Source: Nitrospira sp. (GTDB lineage: Bacteria > Nitrospirota > Nitrospiria > Nitrospirales > Nitrospiraceae). From it: a stretch of 55,909 nucleotides of DNA. Position 1 is the stretch's first letter; each line of letters starts with the position of its first letter. Of this stretch, positions 36,759 to 47,752 are shown piece after piece. The stretch is taken from positions 36,796-92,704 of the forward strand of contig JABMDK010000011.1 in assembly GCA_015903995.1 (NCBI GenBank), in the 5' to 3' direction. The notes under the pieces are model-generated. The model made no database searches. It was given only the letters and a program-made list of their open reading frames with translations, and was not told where the DNA came from. Both the position numbers and the translations under genes were made by a program.

Positions 36759-37955
36759 ATGGGGTTGGGTGAAGGTTTCTATCGACTCAAGCGACTCCCG
36801 CCGTACGTGTTTGCGCAAGTTCAATCGCTCAAGCTTGAGGCTCGCCAACGTGGGGAAGACATTATTGATTTCGGGATGGGAAATCCCGATCAACCGACCC
36901 CGCCGCATATCGTCGAGAAGATGATCGAGGCCGCCCGCAAGGGAAAGAATCATCGGTACTCAGCCTCGCGCGGCATCACCAAACTACGGCATGCGATTTG
37001 TGGGTGGTACAAGCGGAACTACGAAGTTGACCTGGATCCGGAGACGGAAGCGATTGTCACGATCGGATCAAAAGAAGGTCTCGCGCACTTGGCTTTGGCC
37101 TTGATCGGTCCCGGCGATGTGGTCCTGACCCCGACGCCGACCTATCCCATCCACATGTACAGCTTCATCATTGCCGGTGGTGAGGTCCGCGGTATCGAGC
37201 TCCGCCAGGATAGCGATTTTTTCGAAGATCTGACGCGGGGCTATCGGCAGACATTTCCAAGGCCGAAGATTCTCGTGATTAATTTCCCCCATAATCCCAC
37301 GACGGCCGTCGTGGATTTGGAATTTTTCAAGAAGATCGTAGCGTTTGCCAAGGAGCACAACGTCATCGTCATTCATGACCTCGCCTACGCCGACCTGGTG
37401 TTCGACGGGTATAAGGCACCAAGCTTTCTTCAGGTCCCGGGCGCCAAAGACTGCGGGGTAGAGTTCTATACCTTGTCTAAAGCCTACAACATGCCGGGTT
37501 GGCGGGTGGGTTTTTGTGTGGGTAATCGAGAGGTCGTCGGAGCGTTGGCAAAGATTAAGAGCTATCTCGACTATGGTATTTTTCAACCAATTCAGATCGC
37601 CAGCGTGATTGCCTTGAATGGCCCTCAGGACTGCGTCAAAGAGACGGTGTTGCGGTACCAAAAACGCAGGGATGTGCTCGTGGGTGGGCTGAATCGGATC
37701 GGCTGGCAAGTCGCAAAGCCCCTCGCAACCATGTTTGTGTGGGCCCGTATCCCCGTACCCTATCGCCACATGGGATCTTTGGAGTTTTCCAAGCTCTTAC
37801 TCAAAGAGGCAGAGGTGGCCGTTTCGCCGGGGATCGGATTCGGTGAAGGCGGTGATGAATACGTGCGCTTCGGGCTGGTGGAAAACGAACATCGTACCAG
37901 ACAAGCCGTCCGGGGAATTCGCAAAGCGCTCAAGCTGGATGGGGACGAAGAATGA
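36759..37955 (+). CDS. AlaC-like class I aminotransferase
   Basis: A 398-aa PLP aminotransferase close to AlaC (glutamate-pyruvate transaminase) and to LL-diaminopimelate aminotransferases. [28 protein letters not shown] and the PLP-lysine block [16 protein letters not shown] are clear. ATG 36759 is preferred because AAGGA lies 5 nt upstream; GTG 36732 would add nine residues. It opens the operon, overlaps hom by 4 nt (ATGA), and in that context might serve alanine, or the lysine/threonine branch, as amino donor. The exact substrate cannot be read. Confidence 0.88.
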   Translation: MGLGEGFYRLKRLPPYVFAQVQSLKLEARQRGEDIIDFGMGNPDQPTPPHIVEKMIEAARKGKNHRYSASRGITKLRHAICGWYKRNYEVDLDPETEAIVTIGSKEGLAHLALALIGPGDVVLTPTPTYPIHMYSFIIAGGEVRGIELRQDSDFFEDLTRGYRQTFPRPKILVINFPHNPTTAVVDLEFFKKIVAFAKEHNVIVIHDLAYADLVFDGYKAPSFLQVPGAKDCGVEFYTLSKAYNMPGWRVGFCVGNREVVGALAKIKSYLDYGIFQPIQIASVIALNGPQDCVKETVLRYQKRRDVLVGGLNRIGWQVAKPLATMFVWARIPVPYRHMGSLEFSKLLLKEAEVAVSPGIGFGEGGDEYVRFGLVENEHRTRQAVRGIRKALKLDGDEE

Positions 37956-39265
37956 GATCGCGCATCGGAGTCGGGATCGTCGGGTTCGGTACCGTCGGCA
38001 CCGGAGTCGCCAAAATTCTTCTCGCTAACGCAGCTCTTATTACACGTCGTGTCGGTGTGCCGGTCGAACTTGTTCGTGTGGCAGATCTGGATATTGCCAG
38101 AGAGCGTGGCGTCGCCTTACCCTCCGGAGTGTTGACCACCGACAGTCGACAGGTTCTGGCTGCTCCGGACATCGATATCGTCGTTGAACTCATCGGCGGA
38201 TATGATACGGCGAAGCGAGTCATCCTGGATGCGATCGCGGCCGGGAAGCATGTAGTCACCGCCAACAAGGCGCTTCTAGCGCTTCATGGAGAAGAAATCT
38301 TCGACGCGGCTGTGCGCAAGGGAGTGGATGTCGGATTTGAAGCCAGCGTCGGCGGCGGGATTCCTGTTATTCGTGCGTTGACGGAGGGGTTAGCCGGCAA
38401 TACGATCGAATCCATCTACGGCATCATCAACGGGACGTCCAACTATATTTTATCGAGAATGACCCGCGAGGGGCACAGTTTCGAGGACGTGCTTGCCGAT
38501 GCACAACGAGCCGGATATGCCGAAGCTGATCCGACGTTTGATGTAGCCGGGATCGATTCGGCGCACAAGCTGGCCATCCTCGTCAACCTTGCGTATGGAA
38601 CACCGGTCAACTTCAAAGACATCTATACGGAAGGGATCACCAACATCACGCCGGTCGATATCGCCTACGCGAAGCAGTTTGGTTTCACGATTAAGTTGCT
38701 CGGGATCGCGAAGCTCGTGGACGGAGAGATTGAGGCGCGGGTGCATCCTACGATGCTCCCCTCGGTGTCCCCGATTGCCCAGGTTGAGGATGTGTATAAT
38801 GCCATCCAGCTCGTCGGTGATGCGGTCGGTGACGTCGTTCTCTATGGGCGAGGGGCCGGATCCATGCCGACAGGGAGTGCTGTGGTCAGCGACGTGATTG
38901 CGATCGGACGGAATCTTTTGCGAAACAGCACCGGTCGCGTCCCCGTGGCGTCGTTCCAGCAGGATCAGCGACGGCCGATTCGGCTGAGATCGATGGAGGA
39001 GATCAGCTCTCTCTATTACCTCCGGTTTACCGTCGTAGATCGACCTGGGGTGCTGGCGCAGATCGCCGGTGAGTTGGGACGCTGTGGAATCAGCATCTCC
39101 TCGATGGTGCAACAGGGGCGCCGTGAGGGACAGACTGTGCCGATTGTCATCAAGACACATGTGGCGAAGGAGCGGGATGTCCAAACCGCGTTGCGGGAAA
39201 TCAATCGGAAGGCGTTCGTCTCCGAGCCGCCGACGCTGATTCGTATCGAAGGCAAGGATGAGTGA
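37952..39265 (+). CDS. hom: homoserine dehydrogenase
   Basis: A 437-aa homoserine dehydrogenase, monofunctional with a C-terminal ACT domain. The N-terminal NAD(P) site is [23 protein letters not shown], the EASVGGGIP motif and the catalytic region [12 protein letters not shown] with [20 protein letters not shown] follow. The ACT domain (about 350-425, [21 protein letters not shown]) is where threonine would bind for feedback inhibition. It converts aspartate semialdehyde to homoserine; overlaps the preceding gene by 4 nt. Confidence 0.97.
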   Translation: MRSRIGVGIVGFGTVGTGVAKILLANAALITRRVGVPVELVRVADLDIARERGVALPSGVLTTDSRQVLAAPDIDIVVELIGGYDTAKRVILDAIAAGKHVVTANKALLALHGEEIFDAAVRKGVDVGFEASVGGGIPVIRALTEGLAGNTIESIYGIINGTSNYILSRMTREGHSFEDVLADAQRAGYAEADPTFDVAGIDSAHKLAILVNLAYGTPVNFKDIYTEGITNITPVDIAYAKQFGFTIKLLGIAKLVDGEIEARVHPTMLPSVSPIAQVEDVYNAIQLVGDAVGDVVLYGRGAGSMPTGSAVVSDVIAIGRNLLRNSTGRVPVASFQQDQRRPIRLRSMEEISSLYYLRFTVVDRPGVLAQIAGELGRCGISISSMVQQGRREGQTVPIVIKTHVAKERDVQTALREINRKAFVSEPPTLIRIEGKDE

Positions 39266-39268
39266 TCG

Positions 39269-40327
39269 ATGAACCCTTGGCGTGGAGTGATTGAGGAATA
39301 CCGTAAATTCCTCCCCGTGACGGAGAAGACTCCTGTGATCAGCCTGGGAGAGGGCAACACCCCTCTGATTCGGGCCGCGAGATTGGCTCAGGCCATCGCA
39401 CCAGGAGTTGAACTCTATCTGAAGTTCGAGGGGGCCAATCCAACCGGTTCCTTCAAGGACCGCGGCATGACATTGGCCATCTCGAAGGCCGTGGAAAGCG
39501 GCGCGCGGGCCGTGATGTGCGCGTCGACCGGCAACACCTCCGCCTCGGCCGCCGCCTACGGTGCGCGTGCCGGGTTGTCTGTTTTCGTGTTGATTCCAGC
39601 CGGCAAGATCGCAATGGGCAAGCTGTCTCAGGCGATGATGCATCAGGCCACGGTGATTCAGATCGAAGGCAACTTTGATCAAGCCCTAGCGCTCGTCAAG
39701 GAGTTTTCGGCGACACTGCCCATCGAATTGGTGAACTCGGTGAATCCCTTCCGGATTGACGGGCAGAAGACCGGGGCCTTTGAGGTGTGCGATCAACTTG
39801 GCGAGGCTCCGGCTCTTCATGTGTTGCCGGTCGGGAACGCAGGAAATATCACGGCCTATTGGAAAGGGTACCAAGAATATCGTGCGGCCAATAAGATTAC
39901 GAGGGTACCTCGCATGATGGGATTTCAAGCCGCCGGTGCTGCTCCGATCGTGTTAGGGCGAGTCGTCGATCAGCCACAGACCATTGCCACGGCCATTCGG
40001 ATCGGTAATCCTGCCAGCTGGTCTTCCGCGTTGAAAGCGGTCGAAGAATCCGCGGGGGCGATCGATCTGGTGACAGATGAGGAAATTCTCCAAGCCTATA
40101 CCACGGTGGCAGCAACCGAAGGGGTCTTTTGTGAACCGGCTTCTGCTGCGTCCGTCGCCGGCGTCGCCAAATTGCATCGAACCAGGGGTTTGCGAGAAGG
40201 AGAGACAGTCGTATGTACATTGACAGGACATGGCTTGAAAGATGCCGATACGGCAATCGGTGTGTCGAAACAACCGCAGACGGTCAAGGCGACGCGCGAG
40301 GACGTTGCCCGTCTGTTGAAAGTCTGA
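39269..40327 (+). CDS. thrC: threonine synthase
   Basis: ThrC, 352 aa, fold-type II PLP enzyme that converts O-phosphohomoserine to threonine. The PLP lysine lies in [11 protein letters not shown] (about residues 50-60). [26 protein letters not shown] and [11 protein letters not shown] (phosphate/PLP binding) complete the signature. It starts 3 nt after hom. Its substrate requires a homoserine kinase; no ThrB is present in the operon, and the following gene takes that place. Confidence 0.97.
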   Translation: MNPWRGVIEEYRKFLPVTEKTPVISLGEGNTPLIRAARLAQAIAPGVELYLKFEGANPTGSFKDRGMTLAISKAVESGARAVMCASTGNTSASAAAYGARAGLSVFVLIPAGKIAMGKLSQAMMHQATVIQIEGNFDQALALVKEFSATLPIELVNSVNPFRIDGQKTGAFEVCDQLGEAPALHVLPVGNAGNITAYWKGYQEYRAANKITRVPRMMGFQAAGAAPIVLGRVVDQPQTIATAIRIGNPASWSSALKAVEESAGAIDLVTDEEILQAYTTVAATEGVFCEPASAASVAGVAKLHRTRGLREGETVVCTLTGHGLKDADTAIGVSKQPQTVKATREDVARLLKV

Positions 40328-40343
40328 GCGACGTGTGGATCTT

Positions 40344-41552
40344 ATGAAATATGTGATTGTGCATGCCGGTGGAATGGCTCATCACCCACAAGAGGAACTG
40401 GGCGGTCGGACGCCGCTCCAAGTGGCTGCGACTCCTCATCTCGATCATCTGGCACAGAGCGGAGAGATGGGTCGGTTGATGATTCCCGCCGACGGAGTGC
40501 CCCATGGAGGTGGATTGGTCGGCACTGCGATCCTCGGGTACGATCCCAAGAAGTTTTATCCGGGTCCTGGACCGCTTGAAGCGGCAAGTTTAGGTGTGTC
40601 CGGGACGGAGCAGGACGTCGTGTATCGCTGCACGATGGTCACCGTGGTGCCGGAGAGCGGGAAGGGCGGTGAAATCAAAAAATTAGGTCCGCACGTCATC
40701 ATGGATGACGGAACGGCCGGGCTGATCGAAACCGAAGAAGCCCGCGAATTGATCGAGGCGATCAATGAGCAGCTCGGTTCCGAGACGATCCAATTCTATC
40801 CCGGCGTGGGTCATCGGCATCTCATGGTATGGGTGAAGGGGAAGCCGCGAGCGATCTGCACCGATCCGCAGACGATACTTGGTCAATCCATCGCGGATGC
40901 CTTACCCAAAGGCGATGGAGCCGATATTCTACGCAAGTTGATGGATGCGGCCTATTTCATCTTGCGCGATCATCCGCTTAACGAGGAACGGATAGCCGCG
41001 GGGAAGAAACCGGCGAATTGTATCTGGCTCTGGGGCGAAGGGCGAGCGGTCATGTGGCCGAGTTTGGTTGAGAAATACCAGGTCACGGGGGCGGTCGTGG
41101 CGACCAACGACGTTCATCGCGGTGTTGGAATTTGTGCAGGTCTGGATGCTGTGGACCCCGATCGGCTGGCCGGTGGTGCTCTCCATGCGAAGGCGACCGT
41201 GGCGTTGGCGGAACTTGCCAAGAGAGATTTTGTGTATGTCCATGCCAAGTTGGCGGATGAGGTGATCCACGGCACTGATATCAAAGCCAAAGTGCAGGGG
41301 ATCGAAGAGTTCGATCGTCATCTCGTCGGTCCGTTATTCGATGGCTTGTCCAAACAAGGTCCCTATCGTTTCCTTGTGGTCTGCGATCATACCGCAGGAA
41401 TCGAGGGGCCGGCGTTCTATGCGTTTGGTGAAGGAGGCGGAAAGGGATCCGAGACCGTCGGCCGCCGATTCACTGAGGCGGATGCTCTCGCAGCGAACAT
41501 GCCTACCCGTGATGCCACGAAGTTTGTCATGAAGTTCTTCTCAAAGAGCTGA
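40344..41552 (+). CDS. ApgM-like protein (proposed homoserine kinase family), key catalytic residues missing
   Basis: A 402-aa relative of archaeal-type cofactor-independent phosphoglycerate mutase (alkaline phosphatase superfamily). Relatives encoded next to hom and thrC in genomes lacking thrB have been proposed as homoserine kinases. Family blocks are intact: [43 protein letters not shown], and [16 protein letters not shown]. But the first metal-binding DGxAD is GGMAH (G9, H13); PPGSD, with the nucleophilic Ser, is PHGGG (Gly56); and the C-terminal DHSTP...KAH motif is reduced to [11 protein letters not shown]. The central Asp and His (LADEVIH) remain. Ordinary phosphomutase chemistry is therefore unlikely. 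ATG 40344 is chosen by alignment; GTG 40335 is possible. Confidence 0.85.
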   Translation: MKYVIVHAGGMAHHPQEELGGRTPLQVAATPHLDHLAQSGEMGRLMIPADGVPHGGGLVGTAILGYDPKKFYPGPGPLEAASLGVSGTEQDVVYRCTMVTVVPESGKGGEIKKLGPHVIMDDGTAGLIETEEARELIEAINEQLGSETIQFYPGVGHRHLMVWVKGKPRAICTDPQTILGQSIADALPKGDGADILRKLMDAAYFILRDHPLNEERIAAGKKPANCIWLWGEGRAVMWPSLVEKYQVTGAVVATNDVHRGVGICAGLDAVDPDRLAGGALHAKATVALAELAKRDFVYVHAKLADEVIHGTDIKAKVQGIEEFDRHLVGPLFDGLSKQGPYRFLVVCDHTAGIEGPAFYAFGEGGGKGSETVGRRFTEADALAANMPTRDATKFVMKFFSKS

Positions 41553-41557
41553 CCGCT

Positions 41558-42778
41558 GTGGCACTGATCGTCCAAAAGTACGGTGGAACGTCTGTCGGAA
41601 CGATCGAACGAATACACCGTGTCGCCGACCGGGTGGCTCACACTCAGGGAGAAGGGAATCAGGTCGTCGTCGTCCTCTCGGCGATGAGCGGGGAAACGGA
41701 TCGACTGCTCAAGCTCGCCCATGAAGTCACCGCTGTTCCAGATGACCGCGAATTGGACATGCTGCTCTCCACAGGCGAGCGGGTGACCATTGCGCTTCTG
41801 TCGATGGAGTTACGGGGGCGCGGACTCAATGCCCGGTCCTTTACGGGACGTCAGGTCGGCATCATTACGGATAGTGCCCATACGAAAGCGCGGATTGCAC
41901 GAGTCACAGCGGATCGTATTAAGGAGGCCTTGAAGCAGGGCGTCATCCCGGTCGTGGCCGGATTCCAAGGGATCAATGAGCAATCCGATGTGACCACGCT
42001 CGGTCGCGGAGGGTCCGATCTCTCCGCTGTGGCGCTGGCGGCAGCCTTAAAGGCGGATCGCTGCGTCATCTTCACCGACGTCGATGGGGTGTATACGGCA
42101 GATCCCAACATTGTGCCGGCGGCGAGGCGGATCGACAAGATTTCGTATGAAGAAATGCTGGAGATGGCCAGTCTTGGCGCAAAAGTGCTCCAGACCAGAT
42201 CGGTTGAATTTGCGGCCAAATTCAATGTGCCGGTTGAAGTGAATTCCAGCTTCAAGGAAGGAAAGGGAACGCTCGTGACGAAGGAAGATACGGACATGGA
42301 GGCAGCGGCGGTCTCCGGCGTGACCGGCGACCGGAATCAGGCGAAGATCACGATTGTCGGCGTACCCGACAAGCCAGGCATCGCCGCCAGGATTTTCGGC
42401 CCCGTCGCGGAGGCCCATATCAATGTCGACATGATCATCCAGAACATCAGTCAGGCGGCCCTGACAGACCTCTCCTTTACCGTGCCTCGCGCCGATCTCA
42501 AGAAGGCCGTGCCGCTCATTCAAACCGTCGCCAAGGATATCGAGGCTAAGTCTGTCTCAGTGACTGAAGCCATCGCCAAGGTGTCGTTGATCGGAGTCGG
42601 GATGCGGTCGCATTCCGGCGTGGCGGCAAAAATGTTCGAGGTGCTGTCCCGAGAAGGCGTCAATATCATGATGATCAGCACATCCGAGATAAAAATCTCC
42701 TGCGTCATCGAGGAGAAATATCTCGAACTGGCCATGCGATCGCTCCATTCGGCATTCGATCTGGATCAGACTTCCTGA
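41558..42778 (+). CDS. lysC: aspartate kinase
   Basis: Monofunctional aspartokinase, 406 aa, first step of lysine, threonine and methionine synthesis. The kinase domain has [10 protein letters not shown] at the N-terminus, [19 protein letters not shown] and [13 protein letters not shown]. Two C-terminal ACT domains (about 265-330 and 345-400) provide the allosteric site for lysine and/or threonine. GTG 41558 lies 5 nt after the ApgM-like gene. No internal alpha/beta start is proposed, though such starts occur in some relatives. Confidence 0.97.
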   Translation: MALIVQKYGGTSVGTIERIHRVADRVAHTQGEGNQVVVVLSAMSGETDRLLKLAHEVTAVPDDRELDMLLSTGERVTIALLSMELRGRGLNARSFTGRQVGIITDSAHTKARIARVTADRIKEALKQGVIPVVAGFQGINEQSDVTTLGRGGSDLSAVALAAALKADRCVIFTDVDGVYTADPNIVPAARRIDKISYEEMLEMASLGAKVLQTRSVEFAAKFNVPVEVNSSFKEGKGTLVTKEDTDMEAAAVSGVTGDRNQAKITIVGVPDKPGIAARIFGPVAEAHINVDMIIQNISQAALTDLSFTVPRADLKKAVPLIQTVAKDIEAKSVSVTEAIAKVSLIGVGMRSHSGVAAKMFEVLSREGVNIMMISTSEIKISCVIEEKYLELAMRSLHSAFDLDQTS

Positions 42779-43022
42779 GGAAACCGTTCGGTAAAGGCTT
42801 GCGCCTCGATCAACTCATCAATTCAATTTTCTGGACATCCTACTATTCAGTCGGATTCTCGAGATATCTGAGTACGGGCAATTGGGTCTAGTTGCCCACA
42901 ATTCTGCCATTCCGGCCCTTGTCCCGCCTTCCCAAAGCCGGTATTCTTGCGCGCCCAATTAAGACCGGGTTTTAAAGTGCCAGCAATGTTTTGACCCTCA
43001 GCTTTCTGGCTGATAGGACACC
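42779..43022. other. lysC-mod intergenic region
   Basis: 244 bp marking the left boundary of the defence cassette. No terminator with a proper T-run, no tRNA end, no direct repeat matching the right flank, and no integrase remnant was found by eye. The mod start is preceded by AGGA. Confidence 0.5.
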
Positions 43023-45182
43023 ATGGCCAAGATAGAAGATTTGATAGCTCAAATCCCGGATGAACGTCTGCGCAAAGGCATTGCCGCCGAAGTGAAGGCG
43101 TTGAAGAAGTCGAAGAAGTTCGGGTTGGTATTTGAAGAGCACTTGCCAGAGACGGTGCGTCTGCCTCGATTGCCGGTGAAGCCCGGCGATCTTGTAGCGT
43201 TAAAGTGGGAGTCTGGGAATCAGCTGTGGCGCGTCAAAAGTATCAAGAAAGGGATTGCCACATGCGATCGTGCAGTCGAAGGCTATTCTGAGGCTAAGGA
43301 TGCGAATCGAGAGTTCGCTGTTTCCGACCTCGTCGTCGTTCTGAATTTTGGCGATCCCATCTATCCAGCTCTTGTGCCGGTGGATCGTGTCGAACGAGGC
43401 GGGTCTGACAAACCGTGGCACGTGCTGATCAACGCCGACAACTTTCACGCCCTCCAACTCCTTCTCTATTGCTACGAGGGCAAGGTGGACGTGATCTATA
43501 TTGACCCGCCTTACAACTCAGGCGCGCGCGACTGGAAATACAACAACGATTACGTCGATAAGACCGATTCGTTCCGGCACTCGAAATGGCTTTCGATGAT
43601 GAAGAAGCGGCTGCTGCTTGCGAAACGACTTTTGTCTAAGGACGGCGTCTTGGTAATCACAATCGACGAAAACGAAGTCCACCACTTATGTTGCTTGCTG
43701 GAAGGAATTTTCTCAGGGGAGGTTCTTCAACAAGCAACTATTGTCATCAATCCGAAAGGAGTAACGCAGGGCAGATTTTCACGCGTTGAGGAATTCGCGG
43801 TTTATCTTTTCCGGCCTGGCGCAATGCCTGCGGGCAAAGCGGACGACTTACTGACCCCAGAGCCAGATGAGGGCTTTGAAGCAGTCGGGGGCCGTGAGCC
43901 ACGATGGAAGGGCCTTCTCCGTTCTGGAACAAATGCGCGCCGCGAAGACCGAGAGAATATGTTTTTCCCGATCCTGATTGATGAAGCAAAGAAAAAGATT
44001 GTGGGTGTTGGGGAGCCGCTGCTTGAAGGCGAGCCCGTCTTAGGCAAGAAGGTGAAGGGCTTTGCGGCTGCGTGGCCAGTCAGGACAAATGGGCAATGGG
44101 GGAATTGGGGTGTTGGCCACATCACCCTCAGAACACTTATTGACCAAGGATACGTGTCTCTCGGTGAGTTTGACGACGAGCGGAAGACATGGGCAATTTC
44201 ATACCTGAGCCAACAACTCCGTGAGCAAATTGAAGGTGGGATTCTTGAAATAATTGGGCGTGATCCTGTTACCAACGTCGTCAAGGTGCGGTATGCCGAG
44301 GTAGCGGATCGCCGAATAAAAACCGTTTGGAAACGTTCGAGACACGATGCCGGAGCCTATGGCTCGGCAATGCTCAAGGATCTTCTCGAAAGAACAGAAG
44401 CGTTCTCATTCCCAAAGTCCCTGTATGCAGTGGAGGATGCAATATTGCCTCTCGTTAGGACTAAGAAGCGTGCAGTGATTCTCGATTTCTTCGCTGGTTC
44501 AGGTACCACTTGTCATGCAACATGTCTGATGAATTGGCGTGATGGTGGAAGCCGCATTTCAATCTCGGTTACGAACAACGAAGTCAGTGCTGAACAGGCG
44601 GCCAAGCTTGCCGCGTCAGGGCATTTTCCAGGAGACGAGCCGTATGAGTCTGCGGGCGTTGCGAACGCTGTGGCTTGGCCGCGAATCAAGGCTGCCATTA
44701 CGGGCGTTGCGGGATCAGGTAAATCGCTTGGTGGCTCCTACCTTGGGTGTGATGAAAATGGAGTCGGCAGAGACTTTGCCATGGGATTTGCCGAAAACAT
44801 TGAACACTTCCGGCTAGATTTTCTCGACCCTGACGAAGTTGCGCGCGGCAATGCCTTCCAAGCAATTCTGCCGATCTTATGGATGATGGCAGGATGCCAA
44901 GGGCCGCGAGAGGATTTCAAAGGTTCGCAGCCGTGGTTTATCCCCAAGCACTCGCCGTTTGCTGTGCTGATCAAAGAAAGAGAGTTTCGTGCGTTCCGGG
45001 TGAGGCTCTCAGATCGCAAGGACATTGGGTGGGTATTCTTGGTCACGGACTCGGAAGAGAACTTTTCCCTCATGCGGCGTACTCTGGGTAGCAAGGTGGA
45101 ATGTGTCCAGCTCTATAAGAGCTATCTCGAAAACTTTCGGCTCAATACACCTGAAGCGCTTGGCCAGGTTGAGGCGTCATGA
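43023..45182 (+). CDS. mod: Type III-like DNA methyltransferase (Mod), beta-class N6-adenine
   Basis: A 719-aa Mod protein of a Type III-like restriction-modification system. It methylates adenine in an asymmetric site, which cannot be read from sequence. The beta-class order is seen: catalytic IDPPYNSG at about residues 160-167, then after the central target-recognition region the AdoMet site DFFAGSGTT at about 487-495. An N-terminal helical/SH3-like part (PVKPGDLVALKWESG) precedes. The C-terminal 150 residues resemble the Res-contact part of such Mods. It overlaps res by 4 nt (ATGA). Codon use looks more AT-rich than the neighbours, consistent with acquisition by transfer. Confidence 0.92.
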   Translation: MAKIEDLIAQIPDERLRKGIAAEVKALKKSKKFGLVFEEHLPETVRLPRLPVKPGDLVALKWESGNQLWRVKSIKKGIATCDRAVEGYSEAKDANREFAVSDLVVVLNFGDPIYPALVPVDRVERGGSDKPWHVLINADNFHALQLLLYCYEGKVDVIYIDPPYNSGARDWKYNNDYVDKTDSFRHSKWLSMMKKRLLLAKRLLSKDGVLVITIDENEVHHLCCLLEGIFSGEVLQQATIVINPKGVTQGRFSRVEEFAVYLFRPGAMPAGKADDLLTPEPDEGFEAVGGREPRWKGLLRSGTNARREDRENMFFPILIDEAKKKIVGVGEPLLEGEPVLGKKVKGFAAAWPVRTNGQWGNWGVGHITLRTLIDQGYVSLGEFDDERKTWAISYLSQQLREQIEGGILEIIGRDPVTNVVKVRYAEVADRRIKTVWKRSRHDAGAYGSAMLKDLLERTEAFSFPKSLYAVEDAILPLVRTKKRAVILDFFAGSGTTCHATCLMNWRDGGSRISISVTNNEVSAEQAAKLAASGHFPGDEPYESAGVANAVAWPRIKAAITGVAGSGKSLGGSYLGCDENGVGRDFAMGFAENIEHFRLDFLDPDEVARGNAFQAILPILWMMAGCQGPREDFKGSQPWFIPKHSPFAVLIKEREFRAFRVRLSDRKDIGWVFLVTDSEENFSLMRRTLGSKVECVQLYKSYLENFRLNTPEALGQVEAS

Positions 45183-47752
45183 AGCTGGAACTGAAACCAT
45201 TTCAAGAGAATGCCGCGCGGGAAATCATCTGTGAGCTTGATGAGGCGCGGGCTTCGGTCGCCAAAGGAAAACTCCAGGCCGTTATTTTGAGCGCGCCCAC
45301 TGGCTCAGGAAAGACGATTACGCTGGCGCAGGTGATCGACCTCACGTTTGGTGGAGGCGACGGCATTCCATCCAGGCCCCAGACGACATTTCTGTGGCTC
45401 TCCGATTCTCCAGAGCTCAACGTGCAAAGCGGGAACAAGCTTCTTGGCGCATGCGATTTTTTGCCCTATTACAAGATGGTCCGAATCGAAAGCGATGTGT
45501 TCGATGATGACTACTTACAGCCGGGGTATCTGTATTTCATCAACACGCAACTGCTCGGAAAAGACAAGATTCTTACGAAAGAGCCTGGGGATCGACGAAA
45601 GTTTACGTTTTGGCAAACCGTCACCAATACCATATCTCGCGCCCCCCAAGATTTCATTCTAGTTATTGACGAGGCACACCGAGGCGCGACTGCTAACGAT
45701 AGAAATCGGACCACGACCATGCAAAAGTTCATCGTGGGTTCCGAATCGGACGGGTTGCCGCCTGTTCCGCTCGTGCTTGGCATGAGTGCCACGCCGCAAC
45801 GATTTACCACGCTGTTGGGCAATACCAACCGCACGCAACGACCAATCAATATCTCTCCCGAAGACGTACGGTCGAGCGGCTTGCTCAAGGACTGGATCGT
45901 TGTTCGCCACCCAAAAACTGCTGTTGCCGGAGATCTCACCCTTCTTGAAAGCGCTACGAGGAGTTGGAAGCATTTCACGAAGCTCTGGGAAGACTATTGT
46001 ACTCAGGAAAAAGAGAAGAACATCGTCCGCCCGATTCTCGTTGTACAGATTGAGGATGGAAGCGGGAATTCCCTGACGCGTACACCCCTTGATGATGTGG
46101 TACGTGTGATAGAACGTCACAGTGGACCACTGGGCATCAATGAGATTGTTCATTGCCTACACGATCAGACCGATCTTGAAGCGGGTGGGAGAATCATTCG
46201 AAAACTAGACGCTTCACGAATTCAAGAAAGTCAGGATGTCAAAGTCGTTCTCTTCAAAACGGCCTTGTCTACAGGCTGGGACTGCCCGCGCGCAGAAGTC
46301 ATGATGAGTTTCCGCCGTGCACAAGACCAAACCAGCATCGCACAACTGGTGGGCCGGATGATCCGAACTCCGTTAGCAAGACGGATTGGCATGAACGAAG
46401 CTCTCGACACAGTCGAACTCTACTTGCCGCATTATGATGCGGACGCCTTGGAAGCTGTGTTGGAGAGATTACGAAACCCTGATGCGCAGGAGAACGAAGC
46501 TCTCGACACAGTCGAACTCTACTTGCCGCATTATGATGCGGACGCCTTGGAAGCTGTGTTGGAGAGATTACGAAACCCTGATGCGCAGGATGGTGTGCCC
46601 ACGCGCGTCGAGACATCTATCGAAACGTATAGCCGAAACCCCGCAATGGAGAAGGTCTTTGCCCTTCTAGGAAAGTTGCCGACCTATTCCGTGGATCGTG
46701 TCCCACGGATGAGCGATGTGAAGCGCGCTTTGCGTCTGGCTGGGCTGCTGGTCCACGAGGGGGTCGATCTTGACGCCGATGAACAGGTTCGTGATGAGTT
46801 GGTCAAGAAGCTCAAGGGATTGCGCGACAAGTATGCTGCCGAGCGGACGGATTGGGATACTCTTATTAGCGAGGGGGGAGAGATCGAAGTGGATGTCTCC
46901 AGAATTGCAACTGGGGGGATGCAGGTTGAAGGTAAGACATCAAGCCGGGTGTTGTTAGTCGAAGAGAATATTGACCAGTTGTTTGACGAAGCGGGCCGCA
47001 TGCTGGCATCGGGAGAAGGTCTACATCGAACCTATTGGAAGCGTTATCACGATCGAGGCTATCCGAACCATGTGAAGCTGGAGTTGTTTGCTGTGCTTGG
47101 TCAACCTGAAACGCTCACTGTTATGGAGCGTCTCAGTAAACAATTGTTCAATGAGATGTGGAAGAAGCACAAAGCTGCCATTCAGCCACTGCCTGCGTCA
47201 GTCAGGGGGCGATTTCAATCACTCATACAAGCGGCTGGCGAAGCTGCACAGCAAGTGTGGGAATTGCCCACACAGATTGTTGAAAAAAAGGAAGGAGATG
47301 TCTGGGAGAAACATCTCTACTGCACGGCAAGTGGCGGGTTTAGCGCGAAGCTGAACGGATGGGAAAAGGAATTACTGGAACAGGAAATAAAAAAAGAGGG
47401 CTTTGTCGCTTGGCTGCGGAATCTGCCGCGGCGTGAGTGGGCGCTTTGCATTCCGTATGAGCTGGCAGGTAAAAAGCCATTCTACCCAGATTTCATTATT
47501 GTTCGAAAGAGTGGAAGAGGGTTGGTTGCTGATGTGCTAGAACCGCACGATGATAGCCGGACCGATACATGGGCCAAAGCCAAAGGGCTCGCTGAATTTG
47601 CCGATAAACATGGGATCGATTTCGGGCGACTTATTATTGCTAGGAGAAAAGATAAGACTTGGCACATGGCAGACGTAAATGACATGAAAACTCGGGCCAA
47701 AGCTCGGAAAATGCAGTCAGCCAGCGATCTGGAAAGTTTGTTTGGGATGTAA
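45179..47752 (+). CDS. res: Type III-like restriction enzyme helicase/nuclease subunit (Res)
   Basis: An 857-aa SF2 translocase. Motif I is APTGSGKTITL (about 40-50), motif II VIDEAHRGA (about 161-169), motif III GMSATP, and motif VI QLVGRMIRTP (about 386-395). Directly after motif VI a 33-residue unit is present twice in a row (406-471). The C-terminus carries a PD-(D/E)xK-like nuclease signature, YPDFIIV then VADVLEPHD, a variant common in this Res branch. Restriction requires Mod for site recognition. Removing one repeat would give an ordinary-looking protein, so function may persist. Confidence 0.9.
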   Translation: MKLELKPFQENAAREIICELDEARASVAKGKLQAVILSAPTGSGKTITLAQVIDLTFGGGDGIPSRPQTTFLWLSDSPELNVQSGNKLLGACDFLPYYKMVRIESDVFDDDYLQPGYLYFINTQLLGKDKILTKEPGDRRKFTFWQTVTNTISRAPQDFILVIDEAHRGATANDRNRTTTMQKFIVGSESDGLPPVPLVLGMSATPQRFTTLLGNTNRTQRPINISPEDVRSSGLLKDWIVVRHPKTAVAGDLTLLESATRSWKHFTKLWEDYCTQEKEKNIVRPILVVQIEDGSGNSLTRTPLDDVVRVIERHSGPLGINEIVHCLHDQTDLEAGGRIIRKLDASRIQESQDVKVVLFKTALSTGWDCPRAEVMMSFRRAQDQTSIAQLVGRMIRTPLARRIGMNEALDTVELYLPHYDADALEAVLERLRNPDAQENEALDTVELYLPHYDADALEAVLERLRNPDAQDGVPTRVETSIETYSRNPAMEKVFALLGKLPTYSVDRVPRMSDVKRALRLAGLLVHEGVDLDADEQVRDELVKKLKGLRDKYAAERTDWDTLISEGGEIEVDVSRIATGGMQVEGKTSSRVLLVEENIDQLFDEAGRMLASGEGLHRTYWKRYHDRGYPNHVKLELFAVLGQPETLTVMERLSKQLFNEMWKKHKAAIQPLPASVRGRFQSLIQAAGEAAQQVWELPTQIVEKKEGDVWEKHLYCTASGGFSAKLNGWEKELLEQEIKKEGFVAWLRNLPRREWALCIPYELAGKKPFYPDFIIVRKSGRGLVADVLEPHDDSRTDTWAKAKGLAEFADKHGIDFGRLIIARRKDKTWHMADVNDMKTRAKARKMQSASDLESLFGM
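46393..46590 (+). repeat. exact 99-bp direct tandem duplication within res
   Basis: 46393-46491 and 46492-46590 are identical over 99 nt (33 codons), so the reading frame is kept. The encoded unit starts NEALDTVELYLPHYDADA and ends ERLRNPDAQ. Perfect identity means either a very recent duplication or an assembly artefact. Confidence 0.95.

Noticed and set aside
38450-39682. 410-aa minus-strand ORF over hom and thrC
   Set aside because: Antisense of two intact enzymes; a codon-bias shadow.
46393-46590. CRISPR-like repeat
   Set aside because: Only two adjacent 99-bp copies without spacers, inside a coding frame.
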